Source: Phellopilus nigrolimitatus
Lineage: Eukaryota; Basidiomycota; Agaricomycetes; Hymenochaetales; Hymenochaetaceae
DNA: 38,568 nt
Direction of reading: 5' to 3'
Assembly: GCA_021029095.1 (NCBI GenBank)
Contig: JAJOHG010000240.1
Location: 1 to 38,568, forward strand
Shown here: piece after piece, positions 20,828 to 30,884 of the stretch
How positions within the stretch are numbered: the first letter of the stretch is position 1
How the letters are laid out: each line of letters opens with the position of its first letter
Position numbers and translations under genes: made by a program
Notes under the pieces: model-generated
What the model was told of the DNA's origin: nothing
Databases searched by the model: none
The model's input: the letters and a program-made list of their open reading frames with translations, nothing else

Positions 20828-23770
20828 CTACTCCTCCTGCCCATCATCGTCATCCTCGCCTAAATCAAGTTTCCTCTTCCTCCCAGGCAGCTCGGCGCCA
20901 TCCCCGAACCCGACCCCGGCCTTCTTGCGCAGCGCATCGACGTCTTGCCCAGTGTCCTCCGCCCACTCGAGAACGAGGTGACGACCGAGTAAATGCGTGT
21001 GACGCAGCGCAGCATATGCATTTTCCGCTTCGTGACGCGTCGCGAAGTCGAGGAATGCGAAACCGCGTGCGCGAGCGTCGAATTTCTTCGGAAGGCGCAC
21101 GGACTTGAGTTGTCCGTGCGCGCCAAACAGCGCACGAAGGTCTTTCTTCGTTGTCTCGAATGGAACGTTTTTCACGACCATCTTAGTCGTCTTCGCTTTC
21201 GCCGAGCCCTTTTCTTCCGTGGAAGGCTTCTCGTCATCAGCACCTCGCCCCGAAAACTTGACGGACAGCGTATGGCCATCAAGCACGAATCCTTGCATAC
21301 TAAGCAGTGCCTTCTTTGCAGCATCGGGAGCAGTGAAGCCCACAAAGCCAAATCCCATGCTGAGACGCGTTGCGGGCTGGCCGGGTATAGCGGGATGCTT
21401 CGGGTCGGGCTTCGTCTGGACGCGCGCGAAAGCAAAGGAGGGGAGATGCCGAAAGACAGCAGTAAGGCGCTCTGAGGTCGTTGCGAAAGAAAGGTTCTTG
21501 ACGAAGAGTGTAGAACCGGGAGCGGCTTCGGCTTCATCGTTCGTGTCCAACATTTCTGTATCTTGCTGTGACGATACAGCGGGCCTCGTTTTCGCAGCCG
21601 ACATAGACACCTTTCTCTCATCTTTATCGCGCGGAACGCCAGTAAAGATACCTATCGGCGCTTTCTCCAAGTAAATGATCGAGCTGCCCATCCGCCTATA
21701 CGCGATTGCCCTGAAACCCTTCGCTGCCTCATCAGCATGCACAAACTCGACCACCGCAATTGTCCCTGCTGGGGGTACCAGCACACGACTCAACTTGCCA
21801 TGGGGCTCGAACATTTCACGTATTTGGTCCGCCGTCGTCCCGTAAGGTATATTCTTGACTAGGATGCAGGTGTCCAGACGACGCGTCCGCACGGCTCGGT
21901 CTGATGACTCGAGCGAGGAGAACGACGAAAGATCAATTCCTTCGGATTCGAGATATGCGTTGGTCTCTTGGATGATATGTGTTTCGGCAAGGGCGAGCTT
22001 GACAGCCGCGGAGGTGCTGTCACCATCGCTTGAATCAGGATTGAGGATATCGGCTTTGGGAATATTCATACGATCGGCTATGGAAGATGCCACTGCATCA
22101 GACTTATCGAACAACAGTTAGTTCTATCTGAGCACTTAAACTCTATATTTATTGAGTATCGACTTACATTCATGTACAGCATACTCCAGTTAAATTCTTT
22201 CCCGGCATTCTCCTTCCGCTTTTTCTCCTTATCCTTCTTCAAATTCGTTCTATCATTGCTTTCCTCTACACCCTTCATGCCTGAGACCTTCCTTTCGACA
22301 GCGGGAAGGATGTGCAGGAGGCGGCCCTGGAAAGAGGTCTTGTCGAGCTCCTCGTACGCCTTCAAGGCGGATGTAGGGTCTGAGAAAGTGACGAAAGCGA
22401 GACCTTTAGATGACTTCGAAACTGGATCAAGGGGTATATGGACCTAGGAGGAAGAGAAATAGTTAGTATTTTATTCGCGGCGAAAAGTATGAGACAAGAC
22501 AGGAAATAAAAGCGGGGGCGAAGATCAGATAAGTTTCTACTATCTTTCCCAGAAAATCAACAACTTCCAAAAGGTCTTTGCCTCCGGAATCTGATGTCCC
22601 TATGAGCTTTGTCATCATACAAAACCCCCGCGCTCTCGGTACAAAACAACTCGTCACCGAAACAGAAACAATTCTCACCTGCGAGATGGTGCCACAAGGC
22701 GTAAAGTAAGCTTGGATGTCGGATTGTGTACAGGAATACGAAAGATTTCGAAGAAAAAGGCGTCCAGATTGTAGAATTGTGTCAGCGGGAGAGGGTTCGT
22801 CAAATTCCCGCTTTCCTGCTGCATCAGGTTGACCAAGCTGAAACTAGTTGTGAGCGGCAGTAAAAGAGAGAAAGTAGTGCAAGAAATTCACTTTTATCCC
22901 TTTCCTAGAACCCCCTTCGTCCCCATCCTCGTCCTCCTGCTCGAATATCTTCTCATCATCACCCTCTGTAAACCCTTTCGTCATCCGACGCTTCATCCAT
23001 TCGAGGTCGTCAAGCTCTTCTGCTGTATTCTGGCCTGCATCGTCAGACGTCGTAAGGGGCTTCGACTGTTCCAATGCGTCATCGTTAGTAGAAACCTGCG
23101 AAGAGGGTTCAGGTACAACGTCATTGTTCGCCCAGGTGCGTTCCTTCTTTGTTCGCGGCTGCATCACTTGCATGAACTCCTCGAGCTCCACTGCCTTCTT
23201 ACCCTTGGACGTAGAGGAGGGAAGTGGGGCGATGGTGTCATCAGGCGCAGTATCTTCAGCCCTCGTTTTCTTCGACCTCGACGAGGAACCAGGTTGTTCG
23301 TCCGTTGGAGACGGACCAAGACGCAATTTCTTGTTAGGTCGCGGAGCTGGAGCATCCTTCGCACCCTTCTGCACGATGAAAAAATTGTGTGTATTAGAAA
23401 TGAATGAATAATGCCTTATTTCCTAAAATAAGAAAGAAAACGAACCTCAGCTACCTGCACGTTTATTCGCGTCGTATCAATATACGTCCGGTCAAACCAC
23501 TCTTGTGCTCTTTTTGCCTCCTCATCATTTTTGAAACCAACAAACGCGAACCTACGAGACGTCCCGTCGGGCTTCTGCGCGACTTTGATGTCTGTCAGCG
23601 TCCCACCTGGACCATCCTTTTGCAAGAAATGGTCTTTGAGACGGACTGTCGTCACATAAAGCGGCAGATTCTTTACGATTAGCCGAGACATAACTGCTTT
23701 TCAAATGGAAAGAATGAGCTGAAGGCAGACAGCGGTGGCCATGAAGACGGTCGGGCTTACCTTGGGACAT
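20828..23770 (-). CDS. MRD1: Multiple RNA-binding domain protein 1 (five RRMs), pre-rRNA processing
   Basis: Minus-strand exons 23691-23446, 23368-22892, 22837-22679, 22443-22168 and 22102-20828 give 810 residues starting MSRLIVKNLPLYV, which aligns with the usual Mrd1/RBM19 start. A further 10-nt exon (23770-23761, ATGTCCCAAG) could splice in phase to a point 3 or 6 nt upstream, adding MSQ-V or MSQ-AV. The RRM RNP1 motifs are RRFAFVGF (RRM1), KGLAFVTF (RRM2), TIAVVEFV (RRM3, degenerate), MGFGFVGF (RRM4) and RGFAFLDF (RRM5). Between RRM1 and RRM2 is a charged linker (WMKRRMTKGF, EDEDGDEGG), and a Lys-rich stretch follows RRM2. Mrd1 is a nucleolar component of the small-subunit processome needed for 35S pre-rRNA cleavage at A0-A2. 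The third intron (22444-22678) is 235 nt and open in frame for 71 codons. The gene is divergent from PAC10. Confidence 0.93.
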
Positions 23771-23939
23771 TTTGCGTGAAATTTTTTTCAAGCTTATAGA
23801 CTTTCGGAAGTTGCCGTACCTACCTTCCTTTTACAGAACCTGGTACACTTGCTGGTGTGCTTTACTTTACCGGAAATTCACGATCGTCACCACTGCCTAC
23901 ACTTTGCTTCAGACTGCGACGACCGCGATCGTTGCAGCT
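23692..23939. promoter_or_regulatory. Short bidirectional promoter between MRD1 and PAC10
   Basis: Only 248 bp separate the MRD1 ATG at 23691 and the PAC10 ATG at 23940 (169 bp if MRD1 begins at 23770). A GAAATTTTTTTC stretch near 23778-23789 resembles the RRPE-type element common upstream of fungal ribosome-biogenesis genes. The arrangement would co-express a ribosome biogenesis factor and a chaperone subunit; this is inference. Confidence 0.45.
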
Positions 23940-24820
23940 ATGTCAAACAGAAACGTGGACACACGACCAGAAAAGAACGCGAGGGGAATACCAAGGGCGC
24001 CGTTCATTGTGCGTCGCCTAGTGTTTCGCTTTGAACCCTCAGACTTATGGTCTGACGTGTAGACAGATGTCGAAGAGCACATTGGTGGACCGGACGCCGA
24101 AATCGAGCCTATCCTTTTGCGACTGCAGGATGCCCTCGCGTATGTTGAGATATTCTCTGCGCATATAATTGCTGACGTTGATATGATTTGCTTCGTAAAG
24201 GAAATATCGATACATGGAGACTAACTTGACGCAACGAAAAGCTGCTGTCGAGGAGAAGATACCAGATATCAAAAAGACGTTAACTATGGTCGAGTTCTTG
24301 CAGGAGCGGAGGGTGCGTCGGACCTTTGCATGCGAATCGTCACATATAAGTTTATGTTCGTTGTATGCAGGAAGGGAAGAAAGAGAAACATGAAGATCTG
24401 GGTGACGACTTAGATGAAGATGGAGATGATGAAGCCTCGACTTCCTTGACACCAATACTAACGACTTTCGAGCTGAATGACACTTTGTATGCGGAGGCGG
24501 AACTTGAGGATACGGACACGGTGTATTTATGGCTTGGTGTACGTTGTGCAAGCTGATCTATCGAGATTTCTGACGCATTAATCCTCTATACCCATTAGGC
24601 GAACGTCATGTTGTCATACAAAATTCCTGCTGCCATCGAGCTGTTACGGTCGAAGCTTAGCGTTGCCGAACAAAATCTTGAAAATCACATCTCGGATTTG
24701 GAGTACCTTAAGGAGCAGGTGACCATCATGGAGGTGAACACTGCACGCGTCTTCAACTGGGACGTCAAGCGAAGACGACTGCAGAAGGAGAAGGAGGCGG
24801 GAGCAGGGCAAAAGGGCTAA
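23940..24820 (+). CDS. PAC10: Prefoldin subunit 3 (Pac10/VBP1)
   Basis: Five exons (23940-24008, 24063-24139, 24201-24312, 24371-24538, 24599-24820) sum to 648 nt, giving 215 residues. The order of segments matches prefoldin alpha-class subunit 3: GIPRAPFI, then EEHIGG and LRLQDALAKYRYMETNLTQRK. An N-terminal coiled coil ends in DIKKTLTMVEFLQER. A charged insert (EDLGDDLDEDGDDEAST) follows, then the beta-hairpin region [31 protein letters not shown]. A C-terminal coiled coil runs to RVFNWDVKRRR. Prefoldin is the hexameric cytosolic co-chaperone that hands nascent actin and tubulin to the CCT chaperonin. The length is typical for the family (about 190-215). Introns are 54-61 nt. Confidence 0.95.
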
Positions 24821-25316
24821 AAGTGTAATCTAGAGCTACATCAATGTGTACATACTTACTGCGCCTTTTATTTGACGAAGCGTCCTGTAGTCTTTATTGT
24901 GAGTCCTTATTTTCTTTCGTCAACTTCATGTTCACAAAGATCGACCGGCTTTGATTTTTGAAGACCAATGAGACTGAATGGTTGTAACTGTGGTTTAGTA
25001 AATCCACGCAAGGAGTTCGGTCAGAGCTTGTATCGTCAATATGTGGGGAGGAAGGGCAAGATTATCCTCAACTCGCGCTGGGTGCACGAATGTGTTCGCA
25101 AAGGCGACCTATAAGGGTACCACACAAACTACATATAGACTGACCAATCCATTTCGGCTTTACAAATCACATCGTCGGAACCATATGGCACGTCCCGTTC
25201 TCGGACGTTCTCAGCCGCCGCTGCCCAGATAAAAATGGATTGTTCACACTGCAGTACTTTACCCATCCTCAGCGTCGTTCGATACCGGTGTTGTGCTGTC
25301 CTCCCCCGGTCTCAGG
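24821..25316. promoter_or_regulatory. PAC10 3' flank and probable MFS-gene promoter
   Basis: No coding feature is supported. Upstream of the MFS transporter start, a TATAAG sequence lies near 25110 and a CCAAT box near 25144 (GACCAATCC). Spacing to the ATG at 25317 is compatible with a fungal core promoter, but the start site is not shown by the sequence. Confidence 0.35.
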
Positions 25317-27708
25317 ATGTCCGCGAACGCGGTAGGCAAGGAGAAAAGCATTCTCGCAGAAACAAGCACTTTCAGTATCCTGGACAGCAGTAATGATCCA
25401 GAGAAAGACGACCATAATCTAGATAACGGCACTGTTGAACCTTTCGATGCTCTTGCTGGCGCTGTCGCCACGAGTAAGGGCGTCGGAGGCTCGGATAACG
25501 ACCTTGACCTTTATGGCCGTACTGAGATCGACCCGGTGTATCGCGCTAAAGCACATCTCCTGAATAAGGCACTCGTAGAAATTGGCATGGGCAAATATCA
25601 AGTGCGGTCGGACATTTCAATACAAGATAGATTGCTAATATCTGTTAATATTCGTAGTGGTGGTTATTCGTCGCTGCAGGATTTGGATGGTTCTCGTGAG
25701 TCATCAGGACCCAAGTATCATACATATTAAATGCTAAACTGCACCCGGAACCTTTCAGAGACAGCATCTGGCCGGTAAGAAACATTCTACGCCATAGAAG
25801 AGGATCCGGACTACGGACTCACGTCTTGCTTGCAAGCTTGTCGGTGGACTAATACTATCTCCTGTGGTCAATGAATTTCATGTCAGCGCTCCATTCCTAT
25901 CTCTCGCTCTGAATATCGGTCTCCTGGTGGGAGCCGCATTCTGGGGCTTAGGTTGTGATATTGTCGGAAGAAGGTAAGTACAACCTGTAATCCTATAGAT
26001 CATTGATCAATGAATTCTGAGGATTCGAATTTTTAACAGATGGGCATTCAATATCACCCTTTTTATCTCCGGTGTCTTCGCCATAGCTGCTGGAGGGTCT
26101 CCCAATTTCGTTACGTTGGCTTCTCTCTTCGCGGTAGTAGGTGTTGGCGCGGGTGGGAATATGCCTGTTGATTCAGCTGTTTTCTTAGGTGCGTTGTATA
26201 TACTACCCTAAGCGCAGCTTCTCTATTTATTCTATATCAGAATTTATACCTGGGACCCACCAGTATCTGCTGACAGTTCTGTCGATCTGGTGGGCGGCTG
26301 GTCAGCTTCTGGCCGCGTTTGTTGCCTGGCCGCTCATCGCGTCTTTTTCTTGCGAAGGCGCCAATGTATGTCTGGTCTCGACGAACCGTGGCTGGCGTTA
26401 CCTTCTTTTCACACTGGGCGGGCTCATGCTCGTGATGTGGTGTATGCGCGTGTTCGCATTTCGCTTGTTTGAGAGCCCTCGCTACCTTGTTGCGCGTGGC
26501 AAAGACGAGGAGGCTGTCGAGGTTCTGCATGCTATAGCGCGTATCAATGGCGCGCCGTGCAGTATTACGGCTGAACTCCTCAGGCAAGCGAAAGCCAACG
26601 CTGTTGCCTACTCCAAGTTGTCTGAGATAAAGAAACGAAATGGGAAGGGTGTAACGGGTGCTGCTGAGAAGAGCATTAGAGAAACATGGCTACATATTAA
26701 GGCGCTCTTTGCGACGCCGAGGATGGCGTGGTCGACGAGCCTTCTGGTTCTTCTCTGGGGTGCGCATCGTCCGGAACTTCTTTTCCTGCATTCCTTCCGC
26801 TAACAGAAGATTTGCTATATAGGTCTAATCGGCCTTGCTTCGACCTTGTCAGTTCTCATTCTACTTGGAATCGAGATAAATCTCTCTGATATTTATCTTC
26901 TCACAGATACAACAGCTTCCTGCCCTTCCTGTATGCCAGATCTAACATCTATCGATTTCAAAACGTTTTTAAGCTGACTCTAAATAAGCTTAGCTTCAAA
27001 GGGCGCTGTGTTTGGCGATGGATCTGTCAATATTACATACAGAAACGTGCATACCTCTCCGCACTTCTTTTGAGCATATATTAATTTGCTTTGCCTCGAT
27101 AGACTCTCATTCTGTCGCTGACCGGTATCCCCGGAGCCCTACTCGCCGGATGGGCTGTTGAATTACCCTTCATAGGCAGGAGGGGGACACTTATGATCTC
27201 CTGTTGTGTGTCCTACTAAATCGTTTGCTCATTCTTTTTCAATTCTGAAAATTTCCACCAGGTGCAACAGCGATATTCCTCTTTGCGACAACGACGGCTC
27301 GGACGTCTAACGCGCTTCTCGGATGGAATTGTGGGTACAGTCTATTTAGTAATGTAAGTTGTATAATGCATTCTTACAATGTTATCGCTGATACTCGCTA
27401 TCTGCAGATCATGTACGGGGTTCTCTATGCCGTCTCGCCTGAAATCTTCCCAGCAAAAGACCGAGGGACGGGCAACGGCCTTACGTCGATTGCGACACGG
27501 GTATTCGGTGTCCTGGTCGGCTCTCCTTGCAGTTTTTGTCTTTGAATACATCAGCCTAACCTATGATACTTTGTAGGCTCCGATCATCGCGCTGTTCGCA
27601 AATGTATCGACCTCGGTCCCGGTGTACATATCCGGTGCGTTGATCATCGTTTCTGGGTTCCTGGCGTTGCTCTTGCCATTCGAACCGCGGGGGAAGGCAT
27701 CTCTCTGA
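25317..27708 (+). CDS. Major facilitator superfamily transporter, SV2-like group
   Basis: Thirteen exons (25317-25601, 25658-25695, 25759-25774, 25837-25973, 26040-26188, 26241-26759, 26823-26847, 26907-26930, 26989-27046, 27103-27205, 27262-27353, 27408-27515, 27577-27708) sum to 561 residues with all phases consistent. After a hydrophilic N-terminus (about 95 residues) the first helices include GMGKYQWWLFVAAGFGWFSDSIWP. The loop 2-3 MFS motif is GLGCDIVGRR. The central loop has FESPRYLVARGKDEEAVEVLHAIARING, typical of sugar-porter/SV2-like fungal permeases. Later segments are SLTGIPGALLAGW, TTARTSNALLGWN, IMYGVLYAVSPEIFPAKDRGTGNG and a final helix ending LLLPFEPRGKASL. There are about 12 membrane helices. 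Exon 3 is only 16 nt and exons 7 and 8 are 25 and 24 nt. The exon 8/9 join requires an AAG acceptor at 26988; the nearby TAG would break the frame. The substrate cannot be told from sequence. Confidence 0.9.
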
Positions 27709-28208
27709 GCGCAATAGACTGCCGTCATGTTCTCATGAGTACTGCGCTTCCGCTACTAGGGAGCAGAAAGAATACTTGTCTACCTTGAACACCTGTATAT
27801 GCTACTCTGTTTATGCTCTAAATGCTGCATATATTAGGAAGTGTTGTAGATTAGCAAATAAAAGAATGAGGAGTATGACATTTATCTACGCAACATTTTT
27901 GACATCCTCAGCCACCGTTGTATCATGTGACGTCACGCGAACTGTGACTCTTCTCTTATGAAAGTGGCGCGCGGTCAACATGCCCTTTGTTTCCGCCCAC
28001 TGTGTCGTTACTTACTTTGCACCTCCCTTCTGTCAAAAAGAGTGAAAAGGAAACGTCTTTGGCTTGAATCACTGGGCTATACGTGTTCTCCTTAAACTGT
28101 ACCGCAAGCGGTTCAACATTGCCGCGTTCATAACATAACCCCAAACCTGATTTCAATCGCATCATAATTCTGGCAGCAGACATTTGAGATGAAGTGTCAG
28201 TCTTTTAG
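27709..28208. other. Gap between MFS gene and pseudokinase gene
   Basis: About 500 bp that must hold the MFS 3' UTR and the promoter and any 5' exon of the FunK1-like gene. A perfect TGACGTCA palindrome occupies 27928-27935. Short ATG-led frames at 27959, 27979 and 28189 cannot be joined in phase to the next exon, so the 5' end of that gene stays open. Confidence 0.4.
27928..27935. promoter_or_regulatory. TGACGTCA (CRE/ATF-type) palindrome
   Basis: A perfect 8-bp CRE palindrome, the canonical bZIP (ATF/CREB, Atf1/Sko1) binding site, lies between the MFS gene and the FunK1-like gene. A role is inferred from the motif only. Confidence 0.35.
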
Positions 28209-30113
28209 CTCCCCAATGTTGCTTTCTTACAAACTTTACAAACAGACTCACTACCTCCGGAGACTTCAAAGCTGGAGTTCAACCTCATCTGGCCGGAAAC
28301 GAATACGATCAAATCTTCAATCCCAAAATCGCGAAAGAGAAAGCACAAAGTTAGGATATTTAAGTTATCATGGATCCTTGAGGGCCAGGATCGCGAATGT
28401 GGCTTTGTTTCCGCACGCCGCAGGCTACACAGAGCACTTCCAGACCTGCCTTTTTCGAAGCAGCTGATCGGCCTTCCCGATTACGGCCCGCGCACTTTTG
28501 TACGTGACGAGGAGACCCACGAGCCGTTCAAGAAGCTTGCGGAGGAGCAGCCGCCGAGACTGCGCGTGCTGACACGCCAGGTGATGTTCAACGGCGCCTG
28601 GGTCCTGACGGACTCGGATGGGCCGAGGCAACTGTGTATGAGTGTCAGGGACGCAATTTATGGTAAGTTCTCGATAGAATATGAGTCTTTACCACAGTAG
28701 TTTCTAACCTATGTGTTCTTTTAGGACTCCTGAATGCATTTCGAATGGGCTATGTTCACCGCGAAGTCACTCCGGAAGGCATTTACTCTATTGATCGCCA
28801 ACGCGTGCCTGCCCAAGGATATTTACTCTCCAAGTATGCACAGTTTCATTGTTTTCAATGTATCGCATCGGGATCATGCGACTGATTGATTCTCAGAGAT
28901 GGAGTCTCCATCGAAGGTGGTGCACGCGACTTTACAGGAATATTGTGGGATTTTACGATGTGTTATAAGATAGAAGGTAGAGATAAGGGTATCACGGATG
29001 ACACCGAAATATTCGTGAGCAACATATGACATTCACTGACGCGCGGACAACTCATTCCCTCACTTATAGGAGCCCACTGTTTCTACACCCACGCAATTGC
29101 TAGAAGGCCGCAATAATATCCGTCATTCTCCAATCCACGACCTGGAATCGTTTTTATGGGTCATCCTGTCAGTGGCGACAGAAATCGTCATCAAATTTGT
29201 GGATGGTGAAAAGAAAATAAGCCTCGATTGTGAAGATTCAGATAATGAAGAAGCCGCAAACAATGATGAAGACGAGGATGGGAGTGATGTCGAAGAGGAT
29301 GGTAATAGTGCGGAGGCTGTCGAAGGCAACCCTAAAGACGACCCTGGCAAGGGTGGGGATAGTAATGCCGTGAACGAAGACCAGATGGATACAGACGACG
29401 GCCAAATTCAAACTGATTTGAAGGGAGATGGTGCCGCAGACGAAAAGATGGACGAGGATGCCGACGATAACGAAGCGAGTGAAGACGAAAGCGACCAGAA
29501 CGAGAAAAAACGCAAAAGGAGCATCGAGAGCATAAAGGAGAAGAGCGAAAAGGCTAAAGGGAAGATGAAAGCCATTGTACAGGACGAGAATGAGCCTGAG
29601 CCTGGCGAGAACGCTGACGCTGAGCGACCCAGAACTACCGTGGAGGATGCGCCTAACTCACCCAAAACTCCTTCGTCACCGCCGTCATCACCGCCGTCCC
29701 ACCTCCTTCGGATCGCGGAGGACCCGCATTCGCGCGAACTGCGCACCCTGCTTGGGCCTTTCAAACATGCAGGTCTATTCACCATGCAGCGCCGTACCAT
29801 GTTCGACAATCTCGACACGATGCTCGAAGGCAATGTGAACCTCGCGCCGGTCCGCCCACTACTCTGCGCACTGCGTGCGCTCGCGGCAGAGTACTACGTG
29901 AAATGTGTGGCGCTTCATGAGCGGGATTCGAATGCGGAATTTCCGAGGGAACAGGTGGAGGAAGCATTCGCTCGCTACTTGAAAGCGTTCGAGGCGCATA
30001 TGCCGACCGTAACGAACTGGATGTACTTGAAGCCAACTTCCGGGCAAAGTGCTATGTTCCGGTTTCCATCGGACATGGGATTCAAGGACGCTTTTACACG
30101 AGAACCGATATAA
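28209..30113 (+). pseudogene. FunK1-type fungal kinase-like protein with degraded catalytic motifs (pseudokinase; 5' end unresolved)
   Basis: Exons 28209-28662, 28725-28833, 28897-29014 and 29070-30113 join in phase to about 574 residues ending at a TAA. Exon 1 begins after a TTTTAG acceptor-like site and has no ATG in frame, so a start exon is missing or the 5' end is truncated. FunK1 landmarks are present in order. They are a diverged N-lobe, then RLRVLTRQVMF, then the C-lobe helix with GYVHREVTPEGIY in place of HRDxxxxN. GILWDFTMCYKI stands in place of the DFG/DFD magnesium site. HDLESFLWVILSV is the family's signature HDLES helix. So the catalytic Asp is Glu, the metal-binding Asn is Gly, and DFG is DFT. 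An acidic, disordered insert of about 150 residues follows HDLES, then a helical C-terminus. The frame is open and spliceable, so it may be an expressed pseudokinase rather than a dead gene. Confidence 0.65.
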
Positions 30114-30884
30114 ACGGCCTCAGATTTTCGATTCTGCTCGCTTTTTAAAAGTTTTAAGCTTGACTCGTTATGTCCCTTCTTCTGGCCTGCCATTGAGCTA
30201 TATGACCCTCTTTCTTGTCCCTCGCCAACGATGTGCTTTCGAGCTCGCTCATTTGAGCAAGCAAATCTATTTCACCTTACATTTCGGAGGCAATAGTATA
30301 ATTTGTCCAGAAAGTGCAACTTGATTGTGAATGTTACTTGAATAGCCAGTTGGGAACTCCGTCGCTCAGTGGCCAGGCATGTATGGCTGTGTTTGTTGTT
30401 TTGAAAAGTAGTTACTACTCCACTCGACGCCCCCGTCTGATCATGTGCCCTGACGCTTGTGTGGCTCGGGTATCGAAAACAGTATTACATACCATGCCCG
30501 AATATAGCTATGCGTATTGAAGTTCGAAAGGGAATTTTACAACCGATTCTTTTTCAAAATCAAGTGCGTTTACTTTGAAAACCGAACTTTTCGATGACAA
30601 AAATATCTTCAGCGCAAGTGTCCCGATTACCTTACGCAATAATGCGAGAGCTCCCGCAAGAACTTGAAAAAGGATTTTGATTCAAATGAGCAGTTCGACG
30701 ATACAATAAAAGCTTGCCAGTTATGTACAAACGTGGACAGCAGACCCGATGCTGGAAGTACGCAATGAAAAGAAAAGAGAACTAAAGCAGGAAAGCATAG
30801 AGAGGAGACACATGAGGGAACAACGATATTTCCGGCCATAAAGAAAGTTCAATCAACATTCAGTCCGTTTTACACATCAGAAAC
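30114..30884. other. Convergent intergenic region
   Basis: 3' flanks of the pseudokinase gene and the Tay1-like gene. No supported coding or RNA feature. Confidence 0.5.

Noticed and set aside
26931..27001. Apparent frameshift in the MFS transporter
   Set aside because: Using the AAG acceptor at 26988 rather than TAG at 26993 restores FLPFLLASKGAVFGDGS, so the gene is intact.
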